From: Oncomelania hupensis | Taxonomy: Eukaryota; Mollusca; Gastropoda; Littorinimorpha; Pomatiopsidae | Direction of reading: 5' to 3' | Assembly (NCBI GenBank): GCA_036898135.1 | Contig: CM072525.1 | Location: 50,890,299-50,954,298 of the forward strand | DNA length: 64,000 bases | Shown: piece by piece, positions 24,301-34,390 of the stretch | Layout: each line of letters starts with the position of its first letter | How positions within the stretch are numbered: the stretch's first letter is position 1 | Notes under the pieces: generated by a model | Database searches by the model: none | Seen by the model: only the letters and a program-made list of their open reading frames with translations | What the model was told of the DNA's origin: nothing | Made by a program: the position numbers and the translations under genes

Positions 24301-25276
24301 CCTTTATCCAGCCAGAAGTTTGCCTGCACCAGAGCAGGGGAAGTTCCAGCCATATCGGGTTGATACCTGGCAAGAATTGTATGGGTTGTCGGGCGTTCCT
24401 CCTCCCCTTCTCCATTCGTCCCTTCCCCGCTCTCATTGCTATCCACACTTCAGTTCCTTTGTTGGGCTTGGCGTGGGTTTCATTCGTACAATGCATCTGC
24501 TGCAAGAATAACGAACGAAATTTTAAACTTTGGCCTTCGTTCGTTTGTACAGGCAAATCCAAACTTCGGTTTCTGCTGCAAGAATCGATATCGCGAGCAA
24601 ACGAAATTTGAAATACTGTGAAGTCGATACTATTTCTGGTGATCACAACTCGCTATAGGAATAGTTGCTGTTTTTGTGGCCAGTATTGCTTGTGAAGTGC
24701 TGTTTTTTTTTTCTAGAAGCGGCTGACAGCAGTGTTTTGGTACAGCAGTACATTAGTTGATTCAGGACTAGTGGCATATTTGAGACATCATCATACTTTA
24801 ACCAGTGTCCTTGCTTGATACGTGATTAACTACAATATTTGTGACATTCATTCTTCATATATAGCGCACTTATCAACTCAAGAAACTGCTCAAGGTGATG
24901 GATGGAACTGGCACAGCGTCGGGGTGAGGGGATAACTCACACAGTGGGTGGAAATGGAGAGGGGGGGGGGGGAGTACCTCAACCTAACTCGCACGGCATA
25001 AGTAAGTAATAGTTTGTGTGTGTGTGTTTTTTTTTTTATGGAAATGTGTTCTTGCCCCATTTCCTCCTCCATGGCGTCATTGTTCATTATCCTCATCATT
25101 ATCGTCGTCGCCACCCTTCTTCTTCTTCATAATGATCAGCGAGCATCATTATCATCGGTATGTTTGTATCAGTATCTCCTTCTCCATCATCATTGTCGTC
25201 ATCGTTTTGGTTGGTGTTGTCAACATCATCATCTTCTTCTTTATCTTCCTGTACTTTGGTTTGATCTGCTACAATC
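24301..25276. other. Intergenic DNA, no gene recognised
   Basis: Overlapping open frames on both strands at 24110-24646 give unrecognisable products. A poly-G run (24961) and a T-rich/CT-rich stretch (25025-25260) follow. A SINE 3'-end-like fragment lies at 24850-24910. Confidence 0.45.
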
Positions 25277-25539
25277 AGTATTTTATTTCATTTGCTATGT
25301 AATTAGACGTAATGTAAGTTGCAGATTAAGTGTTTTTGTACGTGGCGCCATTTGTAAATTTCAATTTACAAAGAATATTATTTAGCAAATCTAGTTATAA
25401 TCATTTTAATTGTTTCTTAACAAGAAAAATGATTATAACTAGATTTGCTAAATAACATTCTTTGTAAATTTAATTTACAAATGGCGCCACGTACAAAAAC
25501 AAGTAATTTGCAATTTGCACTCAAATGAAATAAAATACT
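25277..25539. mobile_element. Foldback element: 263-bp near-perfect hairpin
   Basis: Outer arms agtattttatttcatttg and inner arms (25331-25407 against 25426-25501, containing gtacgtggcgccatttg) pair with few mismatches around an 18-base loop. Its right end abuts the R700 copy at 25540. It could be a foldback transposon or MITE; no TSD could be fixed. Confidence 0.8.
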
Positions 25540-26280
25540 ATCTTGCCACTGTAGATTGTTCTAACCTATAAAGGGAAAAGTGAAAGCCCCAGTTCTTCTT
25601 TATTAGATTTATGTCCCCGGACACATGGAGCGTACAGGGGACTTAGCCCCAGTTGAAAACCTGTCTTTCCTTTATAGGCATGACCGATTCACTGCGGCAA
25701 CAGTACCCTCGTTGGAGTGCCGGGGGTTTCAGTATAAATAGTATCCCCACTTTCTGGAAATTTAGTGCTTTAAATTCCCACTGTCGCTGTCTTCCTCATT
25801 TGCTCTTTCCCATTCCTGCTCTGTCCTATCAATCTGCTATACTATCTTCTTCTTCGCTAGATCAATGACCTACCTTTTTTCTTGAAAACTTTTCCTGGAC
25901 AAGACTCCTTGTTTGTGTATGAGGTCTGTTGGGTCAGCTTGGGAGTGTTGGACGCTTTCTGTCGGGTGGTCACTAGGGCTTCCTATGATGTTATTATTTA
26001 GCAATATAGACATTTTATATGTATGTGTTTTGTTGATAATTTATAATGATGTTTGTATTCTATTTTGTTTTTGTAACCGGGGGTTCAATTAGTTGGGGAA
26101 AAGCCTCAGCCGTCCCCTGCGTGGGATGTCTTTATTGTAAAGTGACTGGCCGGTGGAGGGCATTCAGTTTTCCCACTAGGGTTGTTTCAGCAGATCTTTT
26201 ATGCGGATCGGGGGTTGTCCGGCCCTGATTTGGCTCGGAAGAGTCCGCTGGACCTAAAGCAACAATCAATCAATCAATCA
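25540..26280 (+). mobile_element. R700 element with 5' extension and a 50-bp insertion
   Basis: It begins atcttgccactgtagattgt, as in the longest copy, directly after a foldback element. It carries an extra 50 bases at 25595-25644 between agccccagtt repeats and ends with a (CAAT)n tail. Confidence 0.85.
25595..25644 (-). mobile_element. 50-bp 3'-end insertion of an unidentified retroelement
   Basis: It is flanked by agccccagtt (25585-25594 and 25645-25654) inside an R700 copy. The uninterrupted junction is seen in the copy at 19749. On the - strand it ends cataaatctaataaagaag, tail-like. Confidence 0.6.
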
Positions 26281-26514
26281 AAAGTTTCTAACAGTATTTG
26301 ATTATTGATGTTTATATGCAGAAGATAATAATAATGAAAGAGCTATCCGTCCATTCGTTTCAGAGAAAAATGCACACGGACGGAGTCAAAAACAATAGTT
26401 CCCCAGCTTCGTTTAAAAACTAATCATGGATGCTATGCACAGTACAATAAAGTGCTTTGATTCTAATTCTCATTCAATCCGATTTTGTTCTCTCTCTCTC
26501 TCTGTGATTGTTAA

Positions 26515-26925
26515 TAATAATAATAAAACAGGATGCTATATACGCGCCTTTCCCCAAATCAATCAGGCTCAAAGCGCGGCGATCTATACCAACATACACG
26601 CTCACCTGTCTCATCCACCCTCACACACACACACACCAAATACACATCCATCACTCAAACAGGTGGTGTAAAGGCAGAGAGATCGCTATTAGAAGACGGA
26701 AAGAAAATCGAATTTTTATTTTTGAAATTATTTTTATATTGACTGCGTCCTGTACCATTATTGAAGGGAGTGAGGAAACCGGAGTGCCCGGAGAAAACCC
26801 TCGGTGACCTCAATAGTCTCGTACCTAAGTCACATACGTTCGCCCCTTGCGGGAATCAAACCCGCGACCTTCGCCATAGGAAACCAGCAACTTATCCACT
26901 GCGCCACGAGGCCACCCCTGTTCCA
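26515..26925 (-). mobile_element. tRNA-derived SINE (family D)
   Basis: On the - strand the head is ggtggcctcgtggcgcagtg (A box) and gcgggtttgattcccgc (B box), then ggttttctccgggcactccg. The 3' end is agatcgccgcgctttgagcc, gcgcgtatata and an (ATT)n tail. The tail resembles that of the CR1/L2-like LINE at 8640-10067. Confidence 0.85.
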
Positions 26926-27167
26926 TGAATCACTGGCGTAATTGATCAAGAAGACGGGTAGTAGGTATAGATGGTTGTTGTGGTTTATAGTGGTGGTGGT
27001 GATATTGTGGTGGTGATGATAGTGTGATTGCTGCTGCTACCAAATGTAGAAAATGTACTTTGTAAAGTCCACATTTTGCATTTTATTCCTTTTTTTTTTC
27101 TCCATTGTTGTTTTTGTTTCTAATTTGTCTCTTGTTCTATGCGCTTAATTTCCACATAATAAAGTTA

Positions 27168-27743
27168 CCACGTTGGGGTGCTGGGGGTTTCAGTATAAAT
27201 AGTATCCCAACATTCTGGAAATTTAGTGCTTTAAATTCCCACTGTCGCTGTCTTTATCATTTGTTCTTTCTCATTCCTGCTCTGTTCTATCAATCTGCTA
27301 TACTATCTTCTTTGCTAGACCAGTAACCTACCTTTTTTCTTGAAAACTCTTCTGGGACAAGACTCCTTACTTGTGTGTGAGGTCTGTTGGATCAGCTTGG
27401 GAATATTGGACGCTTTCTGCCAGGTGGCCACTAGGGCTTCCTATGATGTTATTATTTAGCAATGTAGGCATTTTATATGTATGTGTTTTGTTGATAATTT
27501 ATAATGATGTTTGTATACTATTTTGTTTTTGTAAACGGGGGTTCGATAATTTGGGGTGAAGCCTCAGCTGTCCCCTGCGTGGGATGTCTTTATTGTAAAG
27601 TGACTGGCTGGTGGAGAGCTTTCGGTTTTACCACTAGGGTTGTTTCAGCAGATCTTTTATGTGGATCGGGGGTTGTCCGGTCCTGATTTGGCTCGGAAGA
27701 GTCCGCTGGACCTAAAGCAAGAATCATGTAATGTAATGTAATA
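27168..27743 (+). mobile_element. R700 element
   Basis: It starts accacgttggggtgctgggg and ends ggacctaaagcaagaatcat with an (ATGTA)n tail. No clear TSD could be picked out. Confidence 0.85.
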
Positions 27744-27811
27744 GCTATAGATTTTTTTAAAAACTTAAATACATCAAATTGACTAAATGAATTGAAAAAA
27801 AAAATGAATTA

Positions 27812-28170
27812 ATGAACATTGAAGTTTAACATCTACACCCACCACTGGCGATGTAGCAGAGAGGTTAAACGTCCCAGAGTAGAGGGTATATGGACCTAAA
27901 TCAACACTGAACCACCAGAGCAAATATTGGTAAGGGGCAGTGAAAAATGAATGGACATTGAAGTTTAACGTCTGCACCCACCACTGGCGATGTTGAAGGG
28001 GTGATACGCGTCCCAGGGAAAATGGCATATGGCCCTAAATAAACATTGAACCACCAGAGCAATCATATTGGTAAGATGGGCAATGAAAACTTGCATTTGC
28101 CTATCACAGGATTCGAACCTGGTCATCAGTTGGCCAAAGAGCATGCTCTACTACTGATAGAACTATGGTA
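27812..28170 (-). mobile_element. Possible SINE, minus strand, with an internal 139-bp-period duplication
   Basis: The + strand ends with gattcgaacctggtcatcag and a tRNA-like inverted head (agcatgctctactactgata). The left part is duplicated: acattgaagtttaac with acccaccactggcgatgt starts near 27817 and again near 27956. tRNA-like features support a Pol III element. Confidence 0.55.
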
Positions 28171-28249
28171 ATGGGGAGTGGGGCCATGGGAAGTATGTAC
28201 TTAATTATATTTTGTTTTTATATGTGCTTGTTTGTTGTTGTGTGCAGAA

Positions 28250-28371
28250 GAAGAAAGAAAAGAAAAAAGAATGCAGAATACTAAGGGAGCCAACTGTATC
28301 GGCGTCGGGGAATGCAACTAGTGAACCAGTTGTTTCCCTTTTTCCCAAACAGAGGAGACGAATACTGTAAT
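28250..28371 (+). CDS. Orphan terminal-exon candidate (lysine-rich, unknown)
   Basis: After tgttgttgtgtgcag the frame reads KKKEKKKECRILREPTVSAS, then NATSEPVVSLFPKQRRRIL and TAA. An AATAAA follows about 115 bases later (28491). Acceptor, frame and poly(A) signal together look like the last exon of a + strand gene, but no partner exon was found and the peptide matches nothing I recognise. Confidence 0.3.
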
Positions 28372-28705
28372 GAATTCTGCTGCGCTAGAGTTCGTAAATT
28401 TACTTTACGCTTTAGTTTTTTCATCTATACACAATGACGTCTTCTCTTTCTTTCTCTCTATGGTTTTATAATCCAACCGAAAAGAAAAAAAATAAAGTCA
28501 GTTTCACAATTAATTTACTTAAGTATTTTATACATTAAGTCTTCAAAGTTTTTTAAAAAAAAAATCGTCCATTTCAGGACGAGACTGAATATACCAATTT
28601 AAAAAAAAAAAAATTAATAAAAACCACGAATTTTTACATTATCTCAAAAAAGACCCCAGAGCCATTCAAACTGGCGGAAAAATCCCTTCTCTGTTTCCAA
28701 GATAT

Positions 28706-29045
28706 TGTAATAATAATAATAATAATAATAATAATAGATCCTAGATGTGCGATGTTCCCCAAATCTGTTCGGGCACAAAGCGCGGCGATCTATACCAACA
28801 TACACTCAAGTTTCACACACACAAACAACAAAACACGTCTATCAAACAAACGGGTGGTGTAAAGGCATGGAGATCGCTATTAGTAAGCGGAAAGGAAATA
28901 GAATGCTTAATTTTGTAAAATCATAGAATGACTACATCCAATAACATTATTGAAGGGATGGAGGAAACCGGATAAACCCCTCGATGACCTCAATAGTCTC
29001 GAGAATCGAACCCGAGACCTTCGGCATAGGAAACCGGCGACATGA
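28706..29045 (-). mobile_element. tRNA-derived SINE (family D), third copy
   Basis: It shares gcgcggcgatctataccaac, gagatcgctattagtaagcg and attattgaagggatggagga with the 26515 copy in the same order. The tRNA-like head is degraded (gaatcgaacccgagac on the + strand). The tail is (AAT)n at 28708-28735. Confidence 0.78.
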
Positions 29046-29275
29046 TGCTTTGTCAGTTTGACTGAATGTTTGTTAATGTGTGCTCCTTTCCTTTACATCC
29101 ACGACACGCACAATCAATGCACCGTTCACTTGGAGAAAAAACACACACACACACACCCACACAAACATACACGCGCACACACACAAACTTGTTTTCACGG
29201 CGTTTTTATGACTCCTCCAACGCCACATACGTTGTGTTGACAATGGGTCATATTTAGTTTCCTTTTTTAGTAGTA

Positions 29276-30054
29276 CAGTAAAACCTCCGTTTTACGACCT
29301 TTAAATTGCCATTAAAACGAGGTCTTAAATTGGAGGGGTCTTAAAAAAGGAGGTAGGACATTTTCGAAAAAGATTTAGAAAATTAATGAAGTAAAATAAA
29401 TACATGTTCAAAAAGTACACATACCATTAAGTATAGGGAACATCTACCATCTTTCAGAAATATAGATTAAACTCTGTCTCACAACCAATACAGTCAATAT
29501 CTTCCTGTTCCTCATTATTTACAAAATAAAAAATCAATGTTGGTATGATAGTTGTTTAAAAGTGTATGTAAGTGCTGAGTGCATGTTTGGAGTTATAACT
29601 ATTTATAAGATAACCCCATTAGTATTGTTGTAATTATTTGTATTCAATCATTGAATAGTTGGGTGTGTTTGTTTGTTTGTTTGTTTTAAAAGAAAGCGGT
29701 TATTTCTGTTTGTTTGCATGATCCCCTCCTCCCCACCCGTGCATGTTCTCTTAGTATGTCACTTTGGACACCAAACATGGTGTCGGCAAGATCTGACAGG
29801 CCCCTGCTCAGGGCAAATCTGGTCAGCTCCTTAGAGTATATCAAGCTGTTTTAATGCATCGTCTGCTGTTAAAAGTTGTAAATGAAACTTTTCTTCAAGC
29901 GCACAAATATAGTCGTAAAATTTAATTATTTGAAGGTCGCAAGTCGCGTTTTAGAGGTAGTCGTTTATATAGTGCAAACCATCGGTGAATTTTTTTCCGG
30001 TCGTATGTTGGAGGAAGTCGTTTAAGAGAGGGTCTCAAAACGGAGGTTTTACTG
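29276..30054. mobile_element. pogo/Tigger-like non-autonomous DNA transposon
   Basis: A 779-bp element has inverted ends CAGTAAAACCTCCGTTTT between TA dinucleotides (29274-29275 and 30055-30056). Termini of this kind and the TA target are characteristic of pogo/Tigger elements. Variants of ggtcttaaa/gaggtcgttt recur near both ends. No transposase ORF. Confidence 0.85.
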
Positions 30055-30223
30055 TATTTATAAATGTTCTAACGTTAAACCTAACACGTACAGCCCTAAA
30101 CCTAATGGATCATTGGTTTGAGGTCAAAACAACTAGGGCTGTCAAAACACGTTAAGTAGATGTTCACTAATTTGGCCAAATAACGTGGTTTAAAAAAAAA
30201 ATCCACACACACACACACACTTC

Positions 30224-30226
<3 letters not shown>

Positions 30227-30265
<39 letters not shown>

Positions 30266-30271
30266 AGAGAG
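30227..30271. repeat. (GA)n microsatellite
   Basis: Alternating ga with one interruption, preceded by (CA)n. Confidence 0.95.
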
Positions 30272-30634
30272 CACAACTACACTCCGTACACAGCGTGTCC
30301 GTTTTTGGCAAAACAAATCAAATTTTTTAATTGTTTCCGGCAATAGAATCTGTCTTCACAACAGACCTGGCGTTACACACTGTTCCACGTGCCAATCAAG
30401 GTGTCACAAAAATGGAAAATAAATATAAACAGACAAAAAAAAATGGAAGAAAAAAGTGGCAAGCAGACGAACAAACTAACAGACAAACAAATCAACGAAT
30501 GTCAATCAAGCATTTAATCAAAAATCTGAACACACCCATATTTATTAAATGTAAACAAAAAAAATAAAAATAATTATTTCGTCACTACAATATCACACAA
30601 TAGACTAGATCAACACGTCAGCCTGATGTCACCA

Positions 30635-30657
30635 TGACGTCAATCAATGAAGACGTC
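30635..30657. promoter_or_regulatory. Pair of CRE-like sites
   Basis: A perfect TGACGTCA at 30635-30642 and GACGTCAT at 30652-30659 lie 17 bases apart in intergenic DNA. Two CREB/ATF-type sites so close are uncommon by chance, but no transcript start is evident. Confidence 0.3.
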
Positions 30658-31018
30658 ATAACAACAACCAAAAAAAAAAAAACTCCCTTTATTTTTTTCA
30701 ACTGTGATGTGGACATATTTGATTGTCTAGGGTTTAGCTACAACCCTATGATCTTGCAAGAGTAGATATAAGTCCGCTATTTCCATTGACCAAATTCTTG
30801 GTTACAACAATTTGATAGGATTTCGTGGTTTTCAGTATGTAATACCCAGACGCTGTCAACATAGCTACGCGTGCGGAGTCATCGCCCTACGCCTCCCCTG
30901 GCTTAGACACTCTGTATGACACACACTGTCTGAGACAGACGTCTTTCCCGTGCCGTCTTTTGACGGACTTTTTGGCAGCTATTGAAGCGTGGCTAGCATT
31001 GCAAAGGGCACTGACAGT

Positions 31019-31138
31019 AAAGTCAGTGAAGCCATGAGGGTTGCTGAGGATACAGAAAGATGGAGTACGCTGGTTAAACGATCATCTGTGGTGTGGTGCC
31101 CCTAGGACCTTCGAGTTACGGGATAGGATCGGATAGGA
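31019..31138 (+). mobile_element. RTE-like LINE 3' end, 120 bp, with 25-bp TSD
   Basis: Only the last 120 bases plus GGATA tail are present, between identical 25-bp direct repeats starting tagcattgcaaagggc (30994-31018 and 31139-31163). The perfect repeats mark a young insertion. Confidence 0.9.
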
Positions 31139-31177
31139 TAGCATTGCAAAGGGCACTGACAGTTAAGTGTTACCAAT

Positions 31178-31664
31178 GGTTTTTTGATTGATTGATTTAT
31201 TGTTGCTTTAGGTCCAGCGGACTCTTCCGAGCCAAATCAGGACCGGACAACCCCCGATCCGCATAAAAGATCTGCCGAACAACCCCAGTGGGAAAATTGA
31301 ATGCCCTCCACCGGCCAGTCACTTTACAATAAAGACATCCCACGCAGGGGACGGCTGAGGGTTTACCTCAACTACGCGAACCCCCGGTTACAAAAACAAA
31401 ATAGAATACAACCATCAGTACAAATCATCAACAAAAACATATACATATAAAATGCCTATAGTGCTAAATAATACAATCATAGGAAGCCCTAGTGACCACC
31501 CGGCAGAAAGCGTTCAACACTCCCAAGCTGATCCAACAGACCTCATACACAAACAAGGAGTCTTGTCCAGGAAGAGTTTTCAAGAAAAAATGTAGGTCAT
31601 TGATCTAGCAAAGAAGAAGATAGTATGGCAGAGTGATAGGACAGATCAGGAATGGGAAAGAGCA
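31178..31664 (-). mobile_element. R700 element, inverted, 5'-truncated
   Basis: Reverse complement of the family. The tail appears as (TTGA)n at 31180-31195 followed by ttgctttaggtccagcggac. The 5' side breaks off at about 31664, before the TATA-like block. Confidence 0.85.
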
Positions 31665-32337
31665 ACAGCTTAAGACTGGCCACACGATCAAAATACCCTC
31701 ACCAGAAAACCACGAATTGATGTTTAGTTGATATATGCGTGACTAAACAGATCACCACTGTCGTGCATGGTGCACGTGAAAAACGTGACATTAGCAAGAC
31801 AATGTAACACTAACAGCATCACAGCTTGCGTATCAGTTCACTGGACATATGTAGCATTTCTAATCACAGTAGGGCTACAACATAATCATCATAAAAAGAA
31901 CAACATGTCATTTCATCGAATAATTAAAGAAAAACAATATTCCAAAAAACACACACCTACACACAGTCAAAAACATGAATAACTTAAACATATCATTGCG
32001 TATAGCGTAATACGTCATTGTGTAGTACGTAACACAAAGACGTGAATAGTATAATTTCTTATATTTTTACTTCCTGACCCCACCACAGCAAAAATAACAA
32101 ATAAAAAAAGTTGTTAACAAAGAAACAATGAACAGATTTTAACAACATGGCAGGAAAAACAACAACAAAACAAACAAAAACAACCAAAGACAGTGAATAA
32201 TGCTTGAAGCAGTTTATCACACAGTCAAGAGCAGTTAAGACAATTCCTTATGACAACACACCAACCATTTTGTACAACGAAAACGTCTTTGTACTCACGT
32301 GACTTCTCAACCCTAACATCAACTTTTAGTCCACAAA

Positions 32338-32406
32338 ATGGCGAACAGTGAAGACAGCAACCCTAACAATAGTGACTGGACTGATGACGATGTGTATCAC
32401 ACATGG
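32338..32406 (+). CDS. Possible first coding exon (acidic peptide, unknown)
   Basis: ATG in good context (caaaatggcg) starts MANSEDSNPNNSDWTDDDVY and reaches a consensus-like donor (tgg|gtaatg). Without splicing it stops after 29 codons. A cacgtgac motif lies about 40 bases upstream. No downstream exon identified; it could be a transposon ORF start. Confidence 0.25.
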
Positions 32407-33186
32407 GTAATGACAGGGGAAAATTAATCAATGTAAACTTTAAATAAATAAACAAATAAATATAATACACGTAAAAAGCCAGCAGCAGTATTTCTGAATA
32501 ACATTATTGGGTGGGTTTGTAACGCGCAAATATTGCAAAGTCCATAATGACTGTTAACAATTCATTAAGTGTCAATACTGTTTGGCAGTGGACAAGACCT
32601 TTTATTGCGTGAATTGTTATTCTTTGCATGAACAAAACCCGAGTCTAAACAAAACCAAATAAATACTTCAAATTGCGCTTGTCATAAAATTTAACAAGTT
32701 AATTAATTGAGCAACTATAAGAACACACTAGAAAATGGTTAACTCATTGCCGTTAGGTTAGCAAAAAGGGAGGAAACAAAAAAAAATAAAATAAACCCAC
32801 ACATCCCAGAAAATGCCTTGAACAAATGTTGCCTACGCTACAAAATGAACATAATCAATTTAAAATCAAACAACTGATTATAGAAATCGTTACAAGACTT
32901 TCAGTAAGCTTACTAAGCTTAACACGTAACTACAAGATTTCGCATTTTGCCTTGTGGATCACAAGATTTCTTATTTCACCAAACCATTTTTTGAAACATT
33001 ACCATATTAGAGCCCAATATTTTTGCCCTAATCGAAATCTACGCTAGTTAAGCACTTATGGGGAAATCCTAATTTAATATTAAAATTTAGTACATATATA
33101 AGCATTAAATCTTGTTTTAAAAACGTCCACAAACTATGGACGACCTTTGTAAGTCCATGAAAAGCACTATCAGCCAATCCATCCGA

Positions 33187-33206
33187 ATAACCATGTAATG
33201 TAATGT
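33187..33206 (+). mobile_element. Probable R700 tail-only insertion with 11-bp TSD
   Basis: Twenty bases, ataaccatgtaatgtaatgt, lie between identical repeats aatccatccga (33176-33186 and 33207-33217). The insert equals the last bases of R700 plus its tail. Confidence 0.6.
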
Positions 33207-34019
33207 AATCCATCCGAGCTCTCAGAAATGAAGACTGGTTACACTGTTGTCTGCATCCACATTTGATGTGCTGGTTTCCATTTCCAAAATGTAATTTATA
33301 TGCAGTGAATATATATGGAAAACTTAACGAATCACGTCAAAATAATAATAAAACTAAAGCATTATGGAAAACAATGTATTTACAATGATCTTCCCTGGGC
33401 CGGGGGAAAAAATGAACATAAAAACCTATGGAAACAGTTGATACTGGCCTAAATAGTATGTGTTGCAAAATAAATAAATAAATAAAAATTATAATAATAC
33501 CCAAAAATAGTACCGGCAGTATGGTATGAGGAAGGGTGTTGGAACGCATCTTGAATTGTTTTAAGGATGTGGTTTATGTTCACATATCGAGCAGTTTTTT
33601 AACAGCAACGTCATGCTTTAATATTTAAATAAGGAGCTAAGTACCTCCTACACAATAAGTGATATTATGTAATAGATTGTAATAATTATATTTATAAGTG
33701 AGCAGTATATATTATTAAGTTTGAAACAAGTAAATATATAAACAAAGAGGTAAACAACTAAGTGGTAAATAATAAGTAGATAATAAACAGATAATAAATA
33801 GGTACAATAACAAATAAATAAATAAACTTTGTTTGACCATCATTTCACCAACAAACAGCAGGACTATGATGCTTTTCGCCGCGAAAAGGCAGTTTCTACT
33901 TTTAACAATGAGGCCGGATTTTAGCTGAAAACAATCGGGTTGGATTTTTACCAGAACAGGAACAAACTCACAATCACAGAAATAATCAACCTAACCCGCC
34001 ATAGTCACAGTCAAGAGTT

Positions 34020-34390
34020 CAAGTCTAAACATGCATGTCACTACCTGCTTAAAGTTTAACAATGCATGTCACATGCTGGTTAGAATTTAATAGTGCACGA
34101 TGACGCGTATTTACTGTCTGTTAAAATTTAACAATGCATTGCACGTTTTGTTTGTCGGTTAACAGTTTAAAAATGTATGCCAATATCTATTAACAATACA
34201 CGTCACAAGCGTAAGAAACCGTGTCACAAGTTTATTAAATTTTAACAACACGTGTCTCACATCAGTTTAGCAAGTTTTAACAATACATGTCATACATCTT
34301 TTAAAATTTAACCAAACATGTCACACAGCTGTTCCAATGGAGGTTAATTTTAACCAAAAACGCGACATGTCTATGAATGTTTAACAAAAG
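34020..34390 (+). repeat. Degenerate tandem array around tttaacaatgcatgtcac
   Basis: About ten variants of ttaaaatttaacaatgcatg/tcaca occur at irregular 28-41-base spacing, such as at 34055, 34127, 34238, 34273 and 34305. An old, diverged minisatellite. Confidence 0.7.

Noticed and set aside
24110..24646. 178-codon ORF on the - strand
   Set aside because: Overlaps a tRNA-like SINE head and gives no recognisable protein; overlapping open frames on the other strand suggest base-composition effects.
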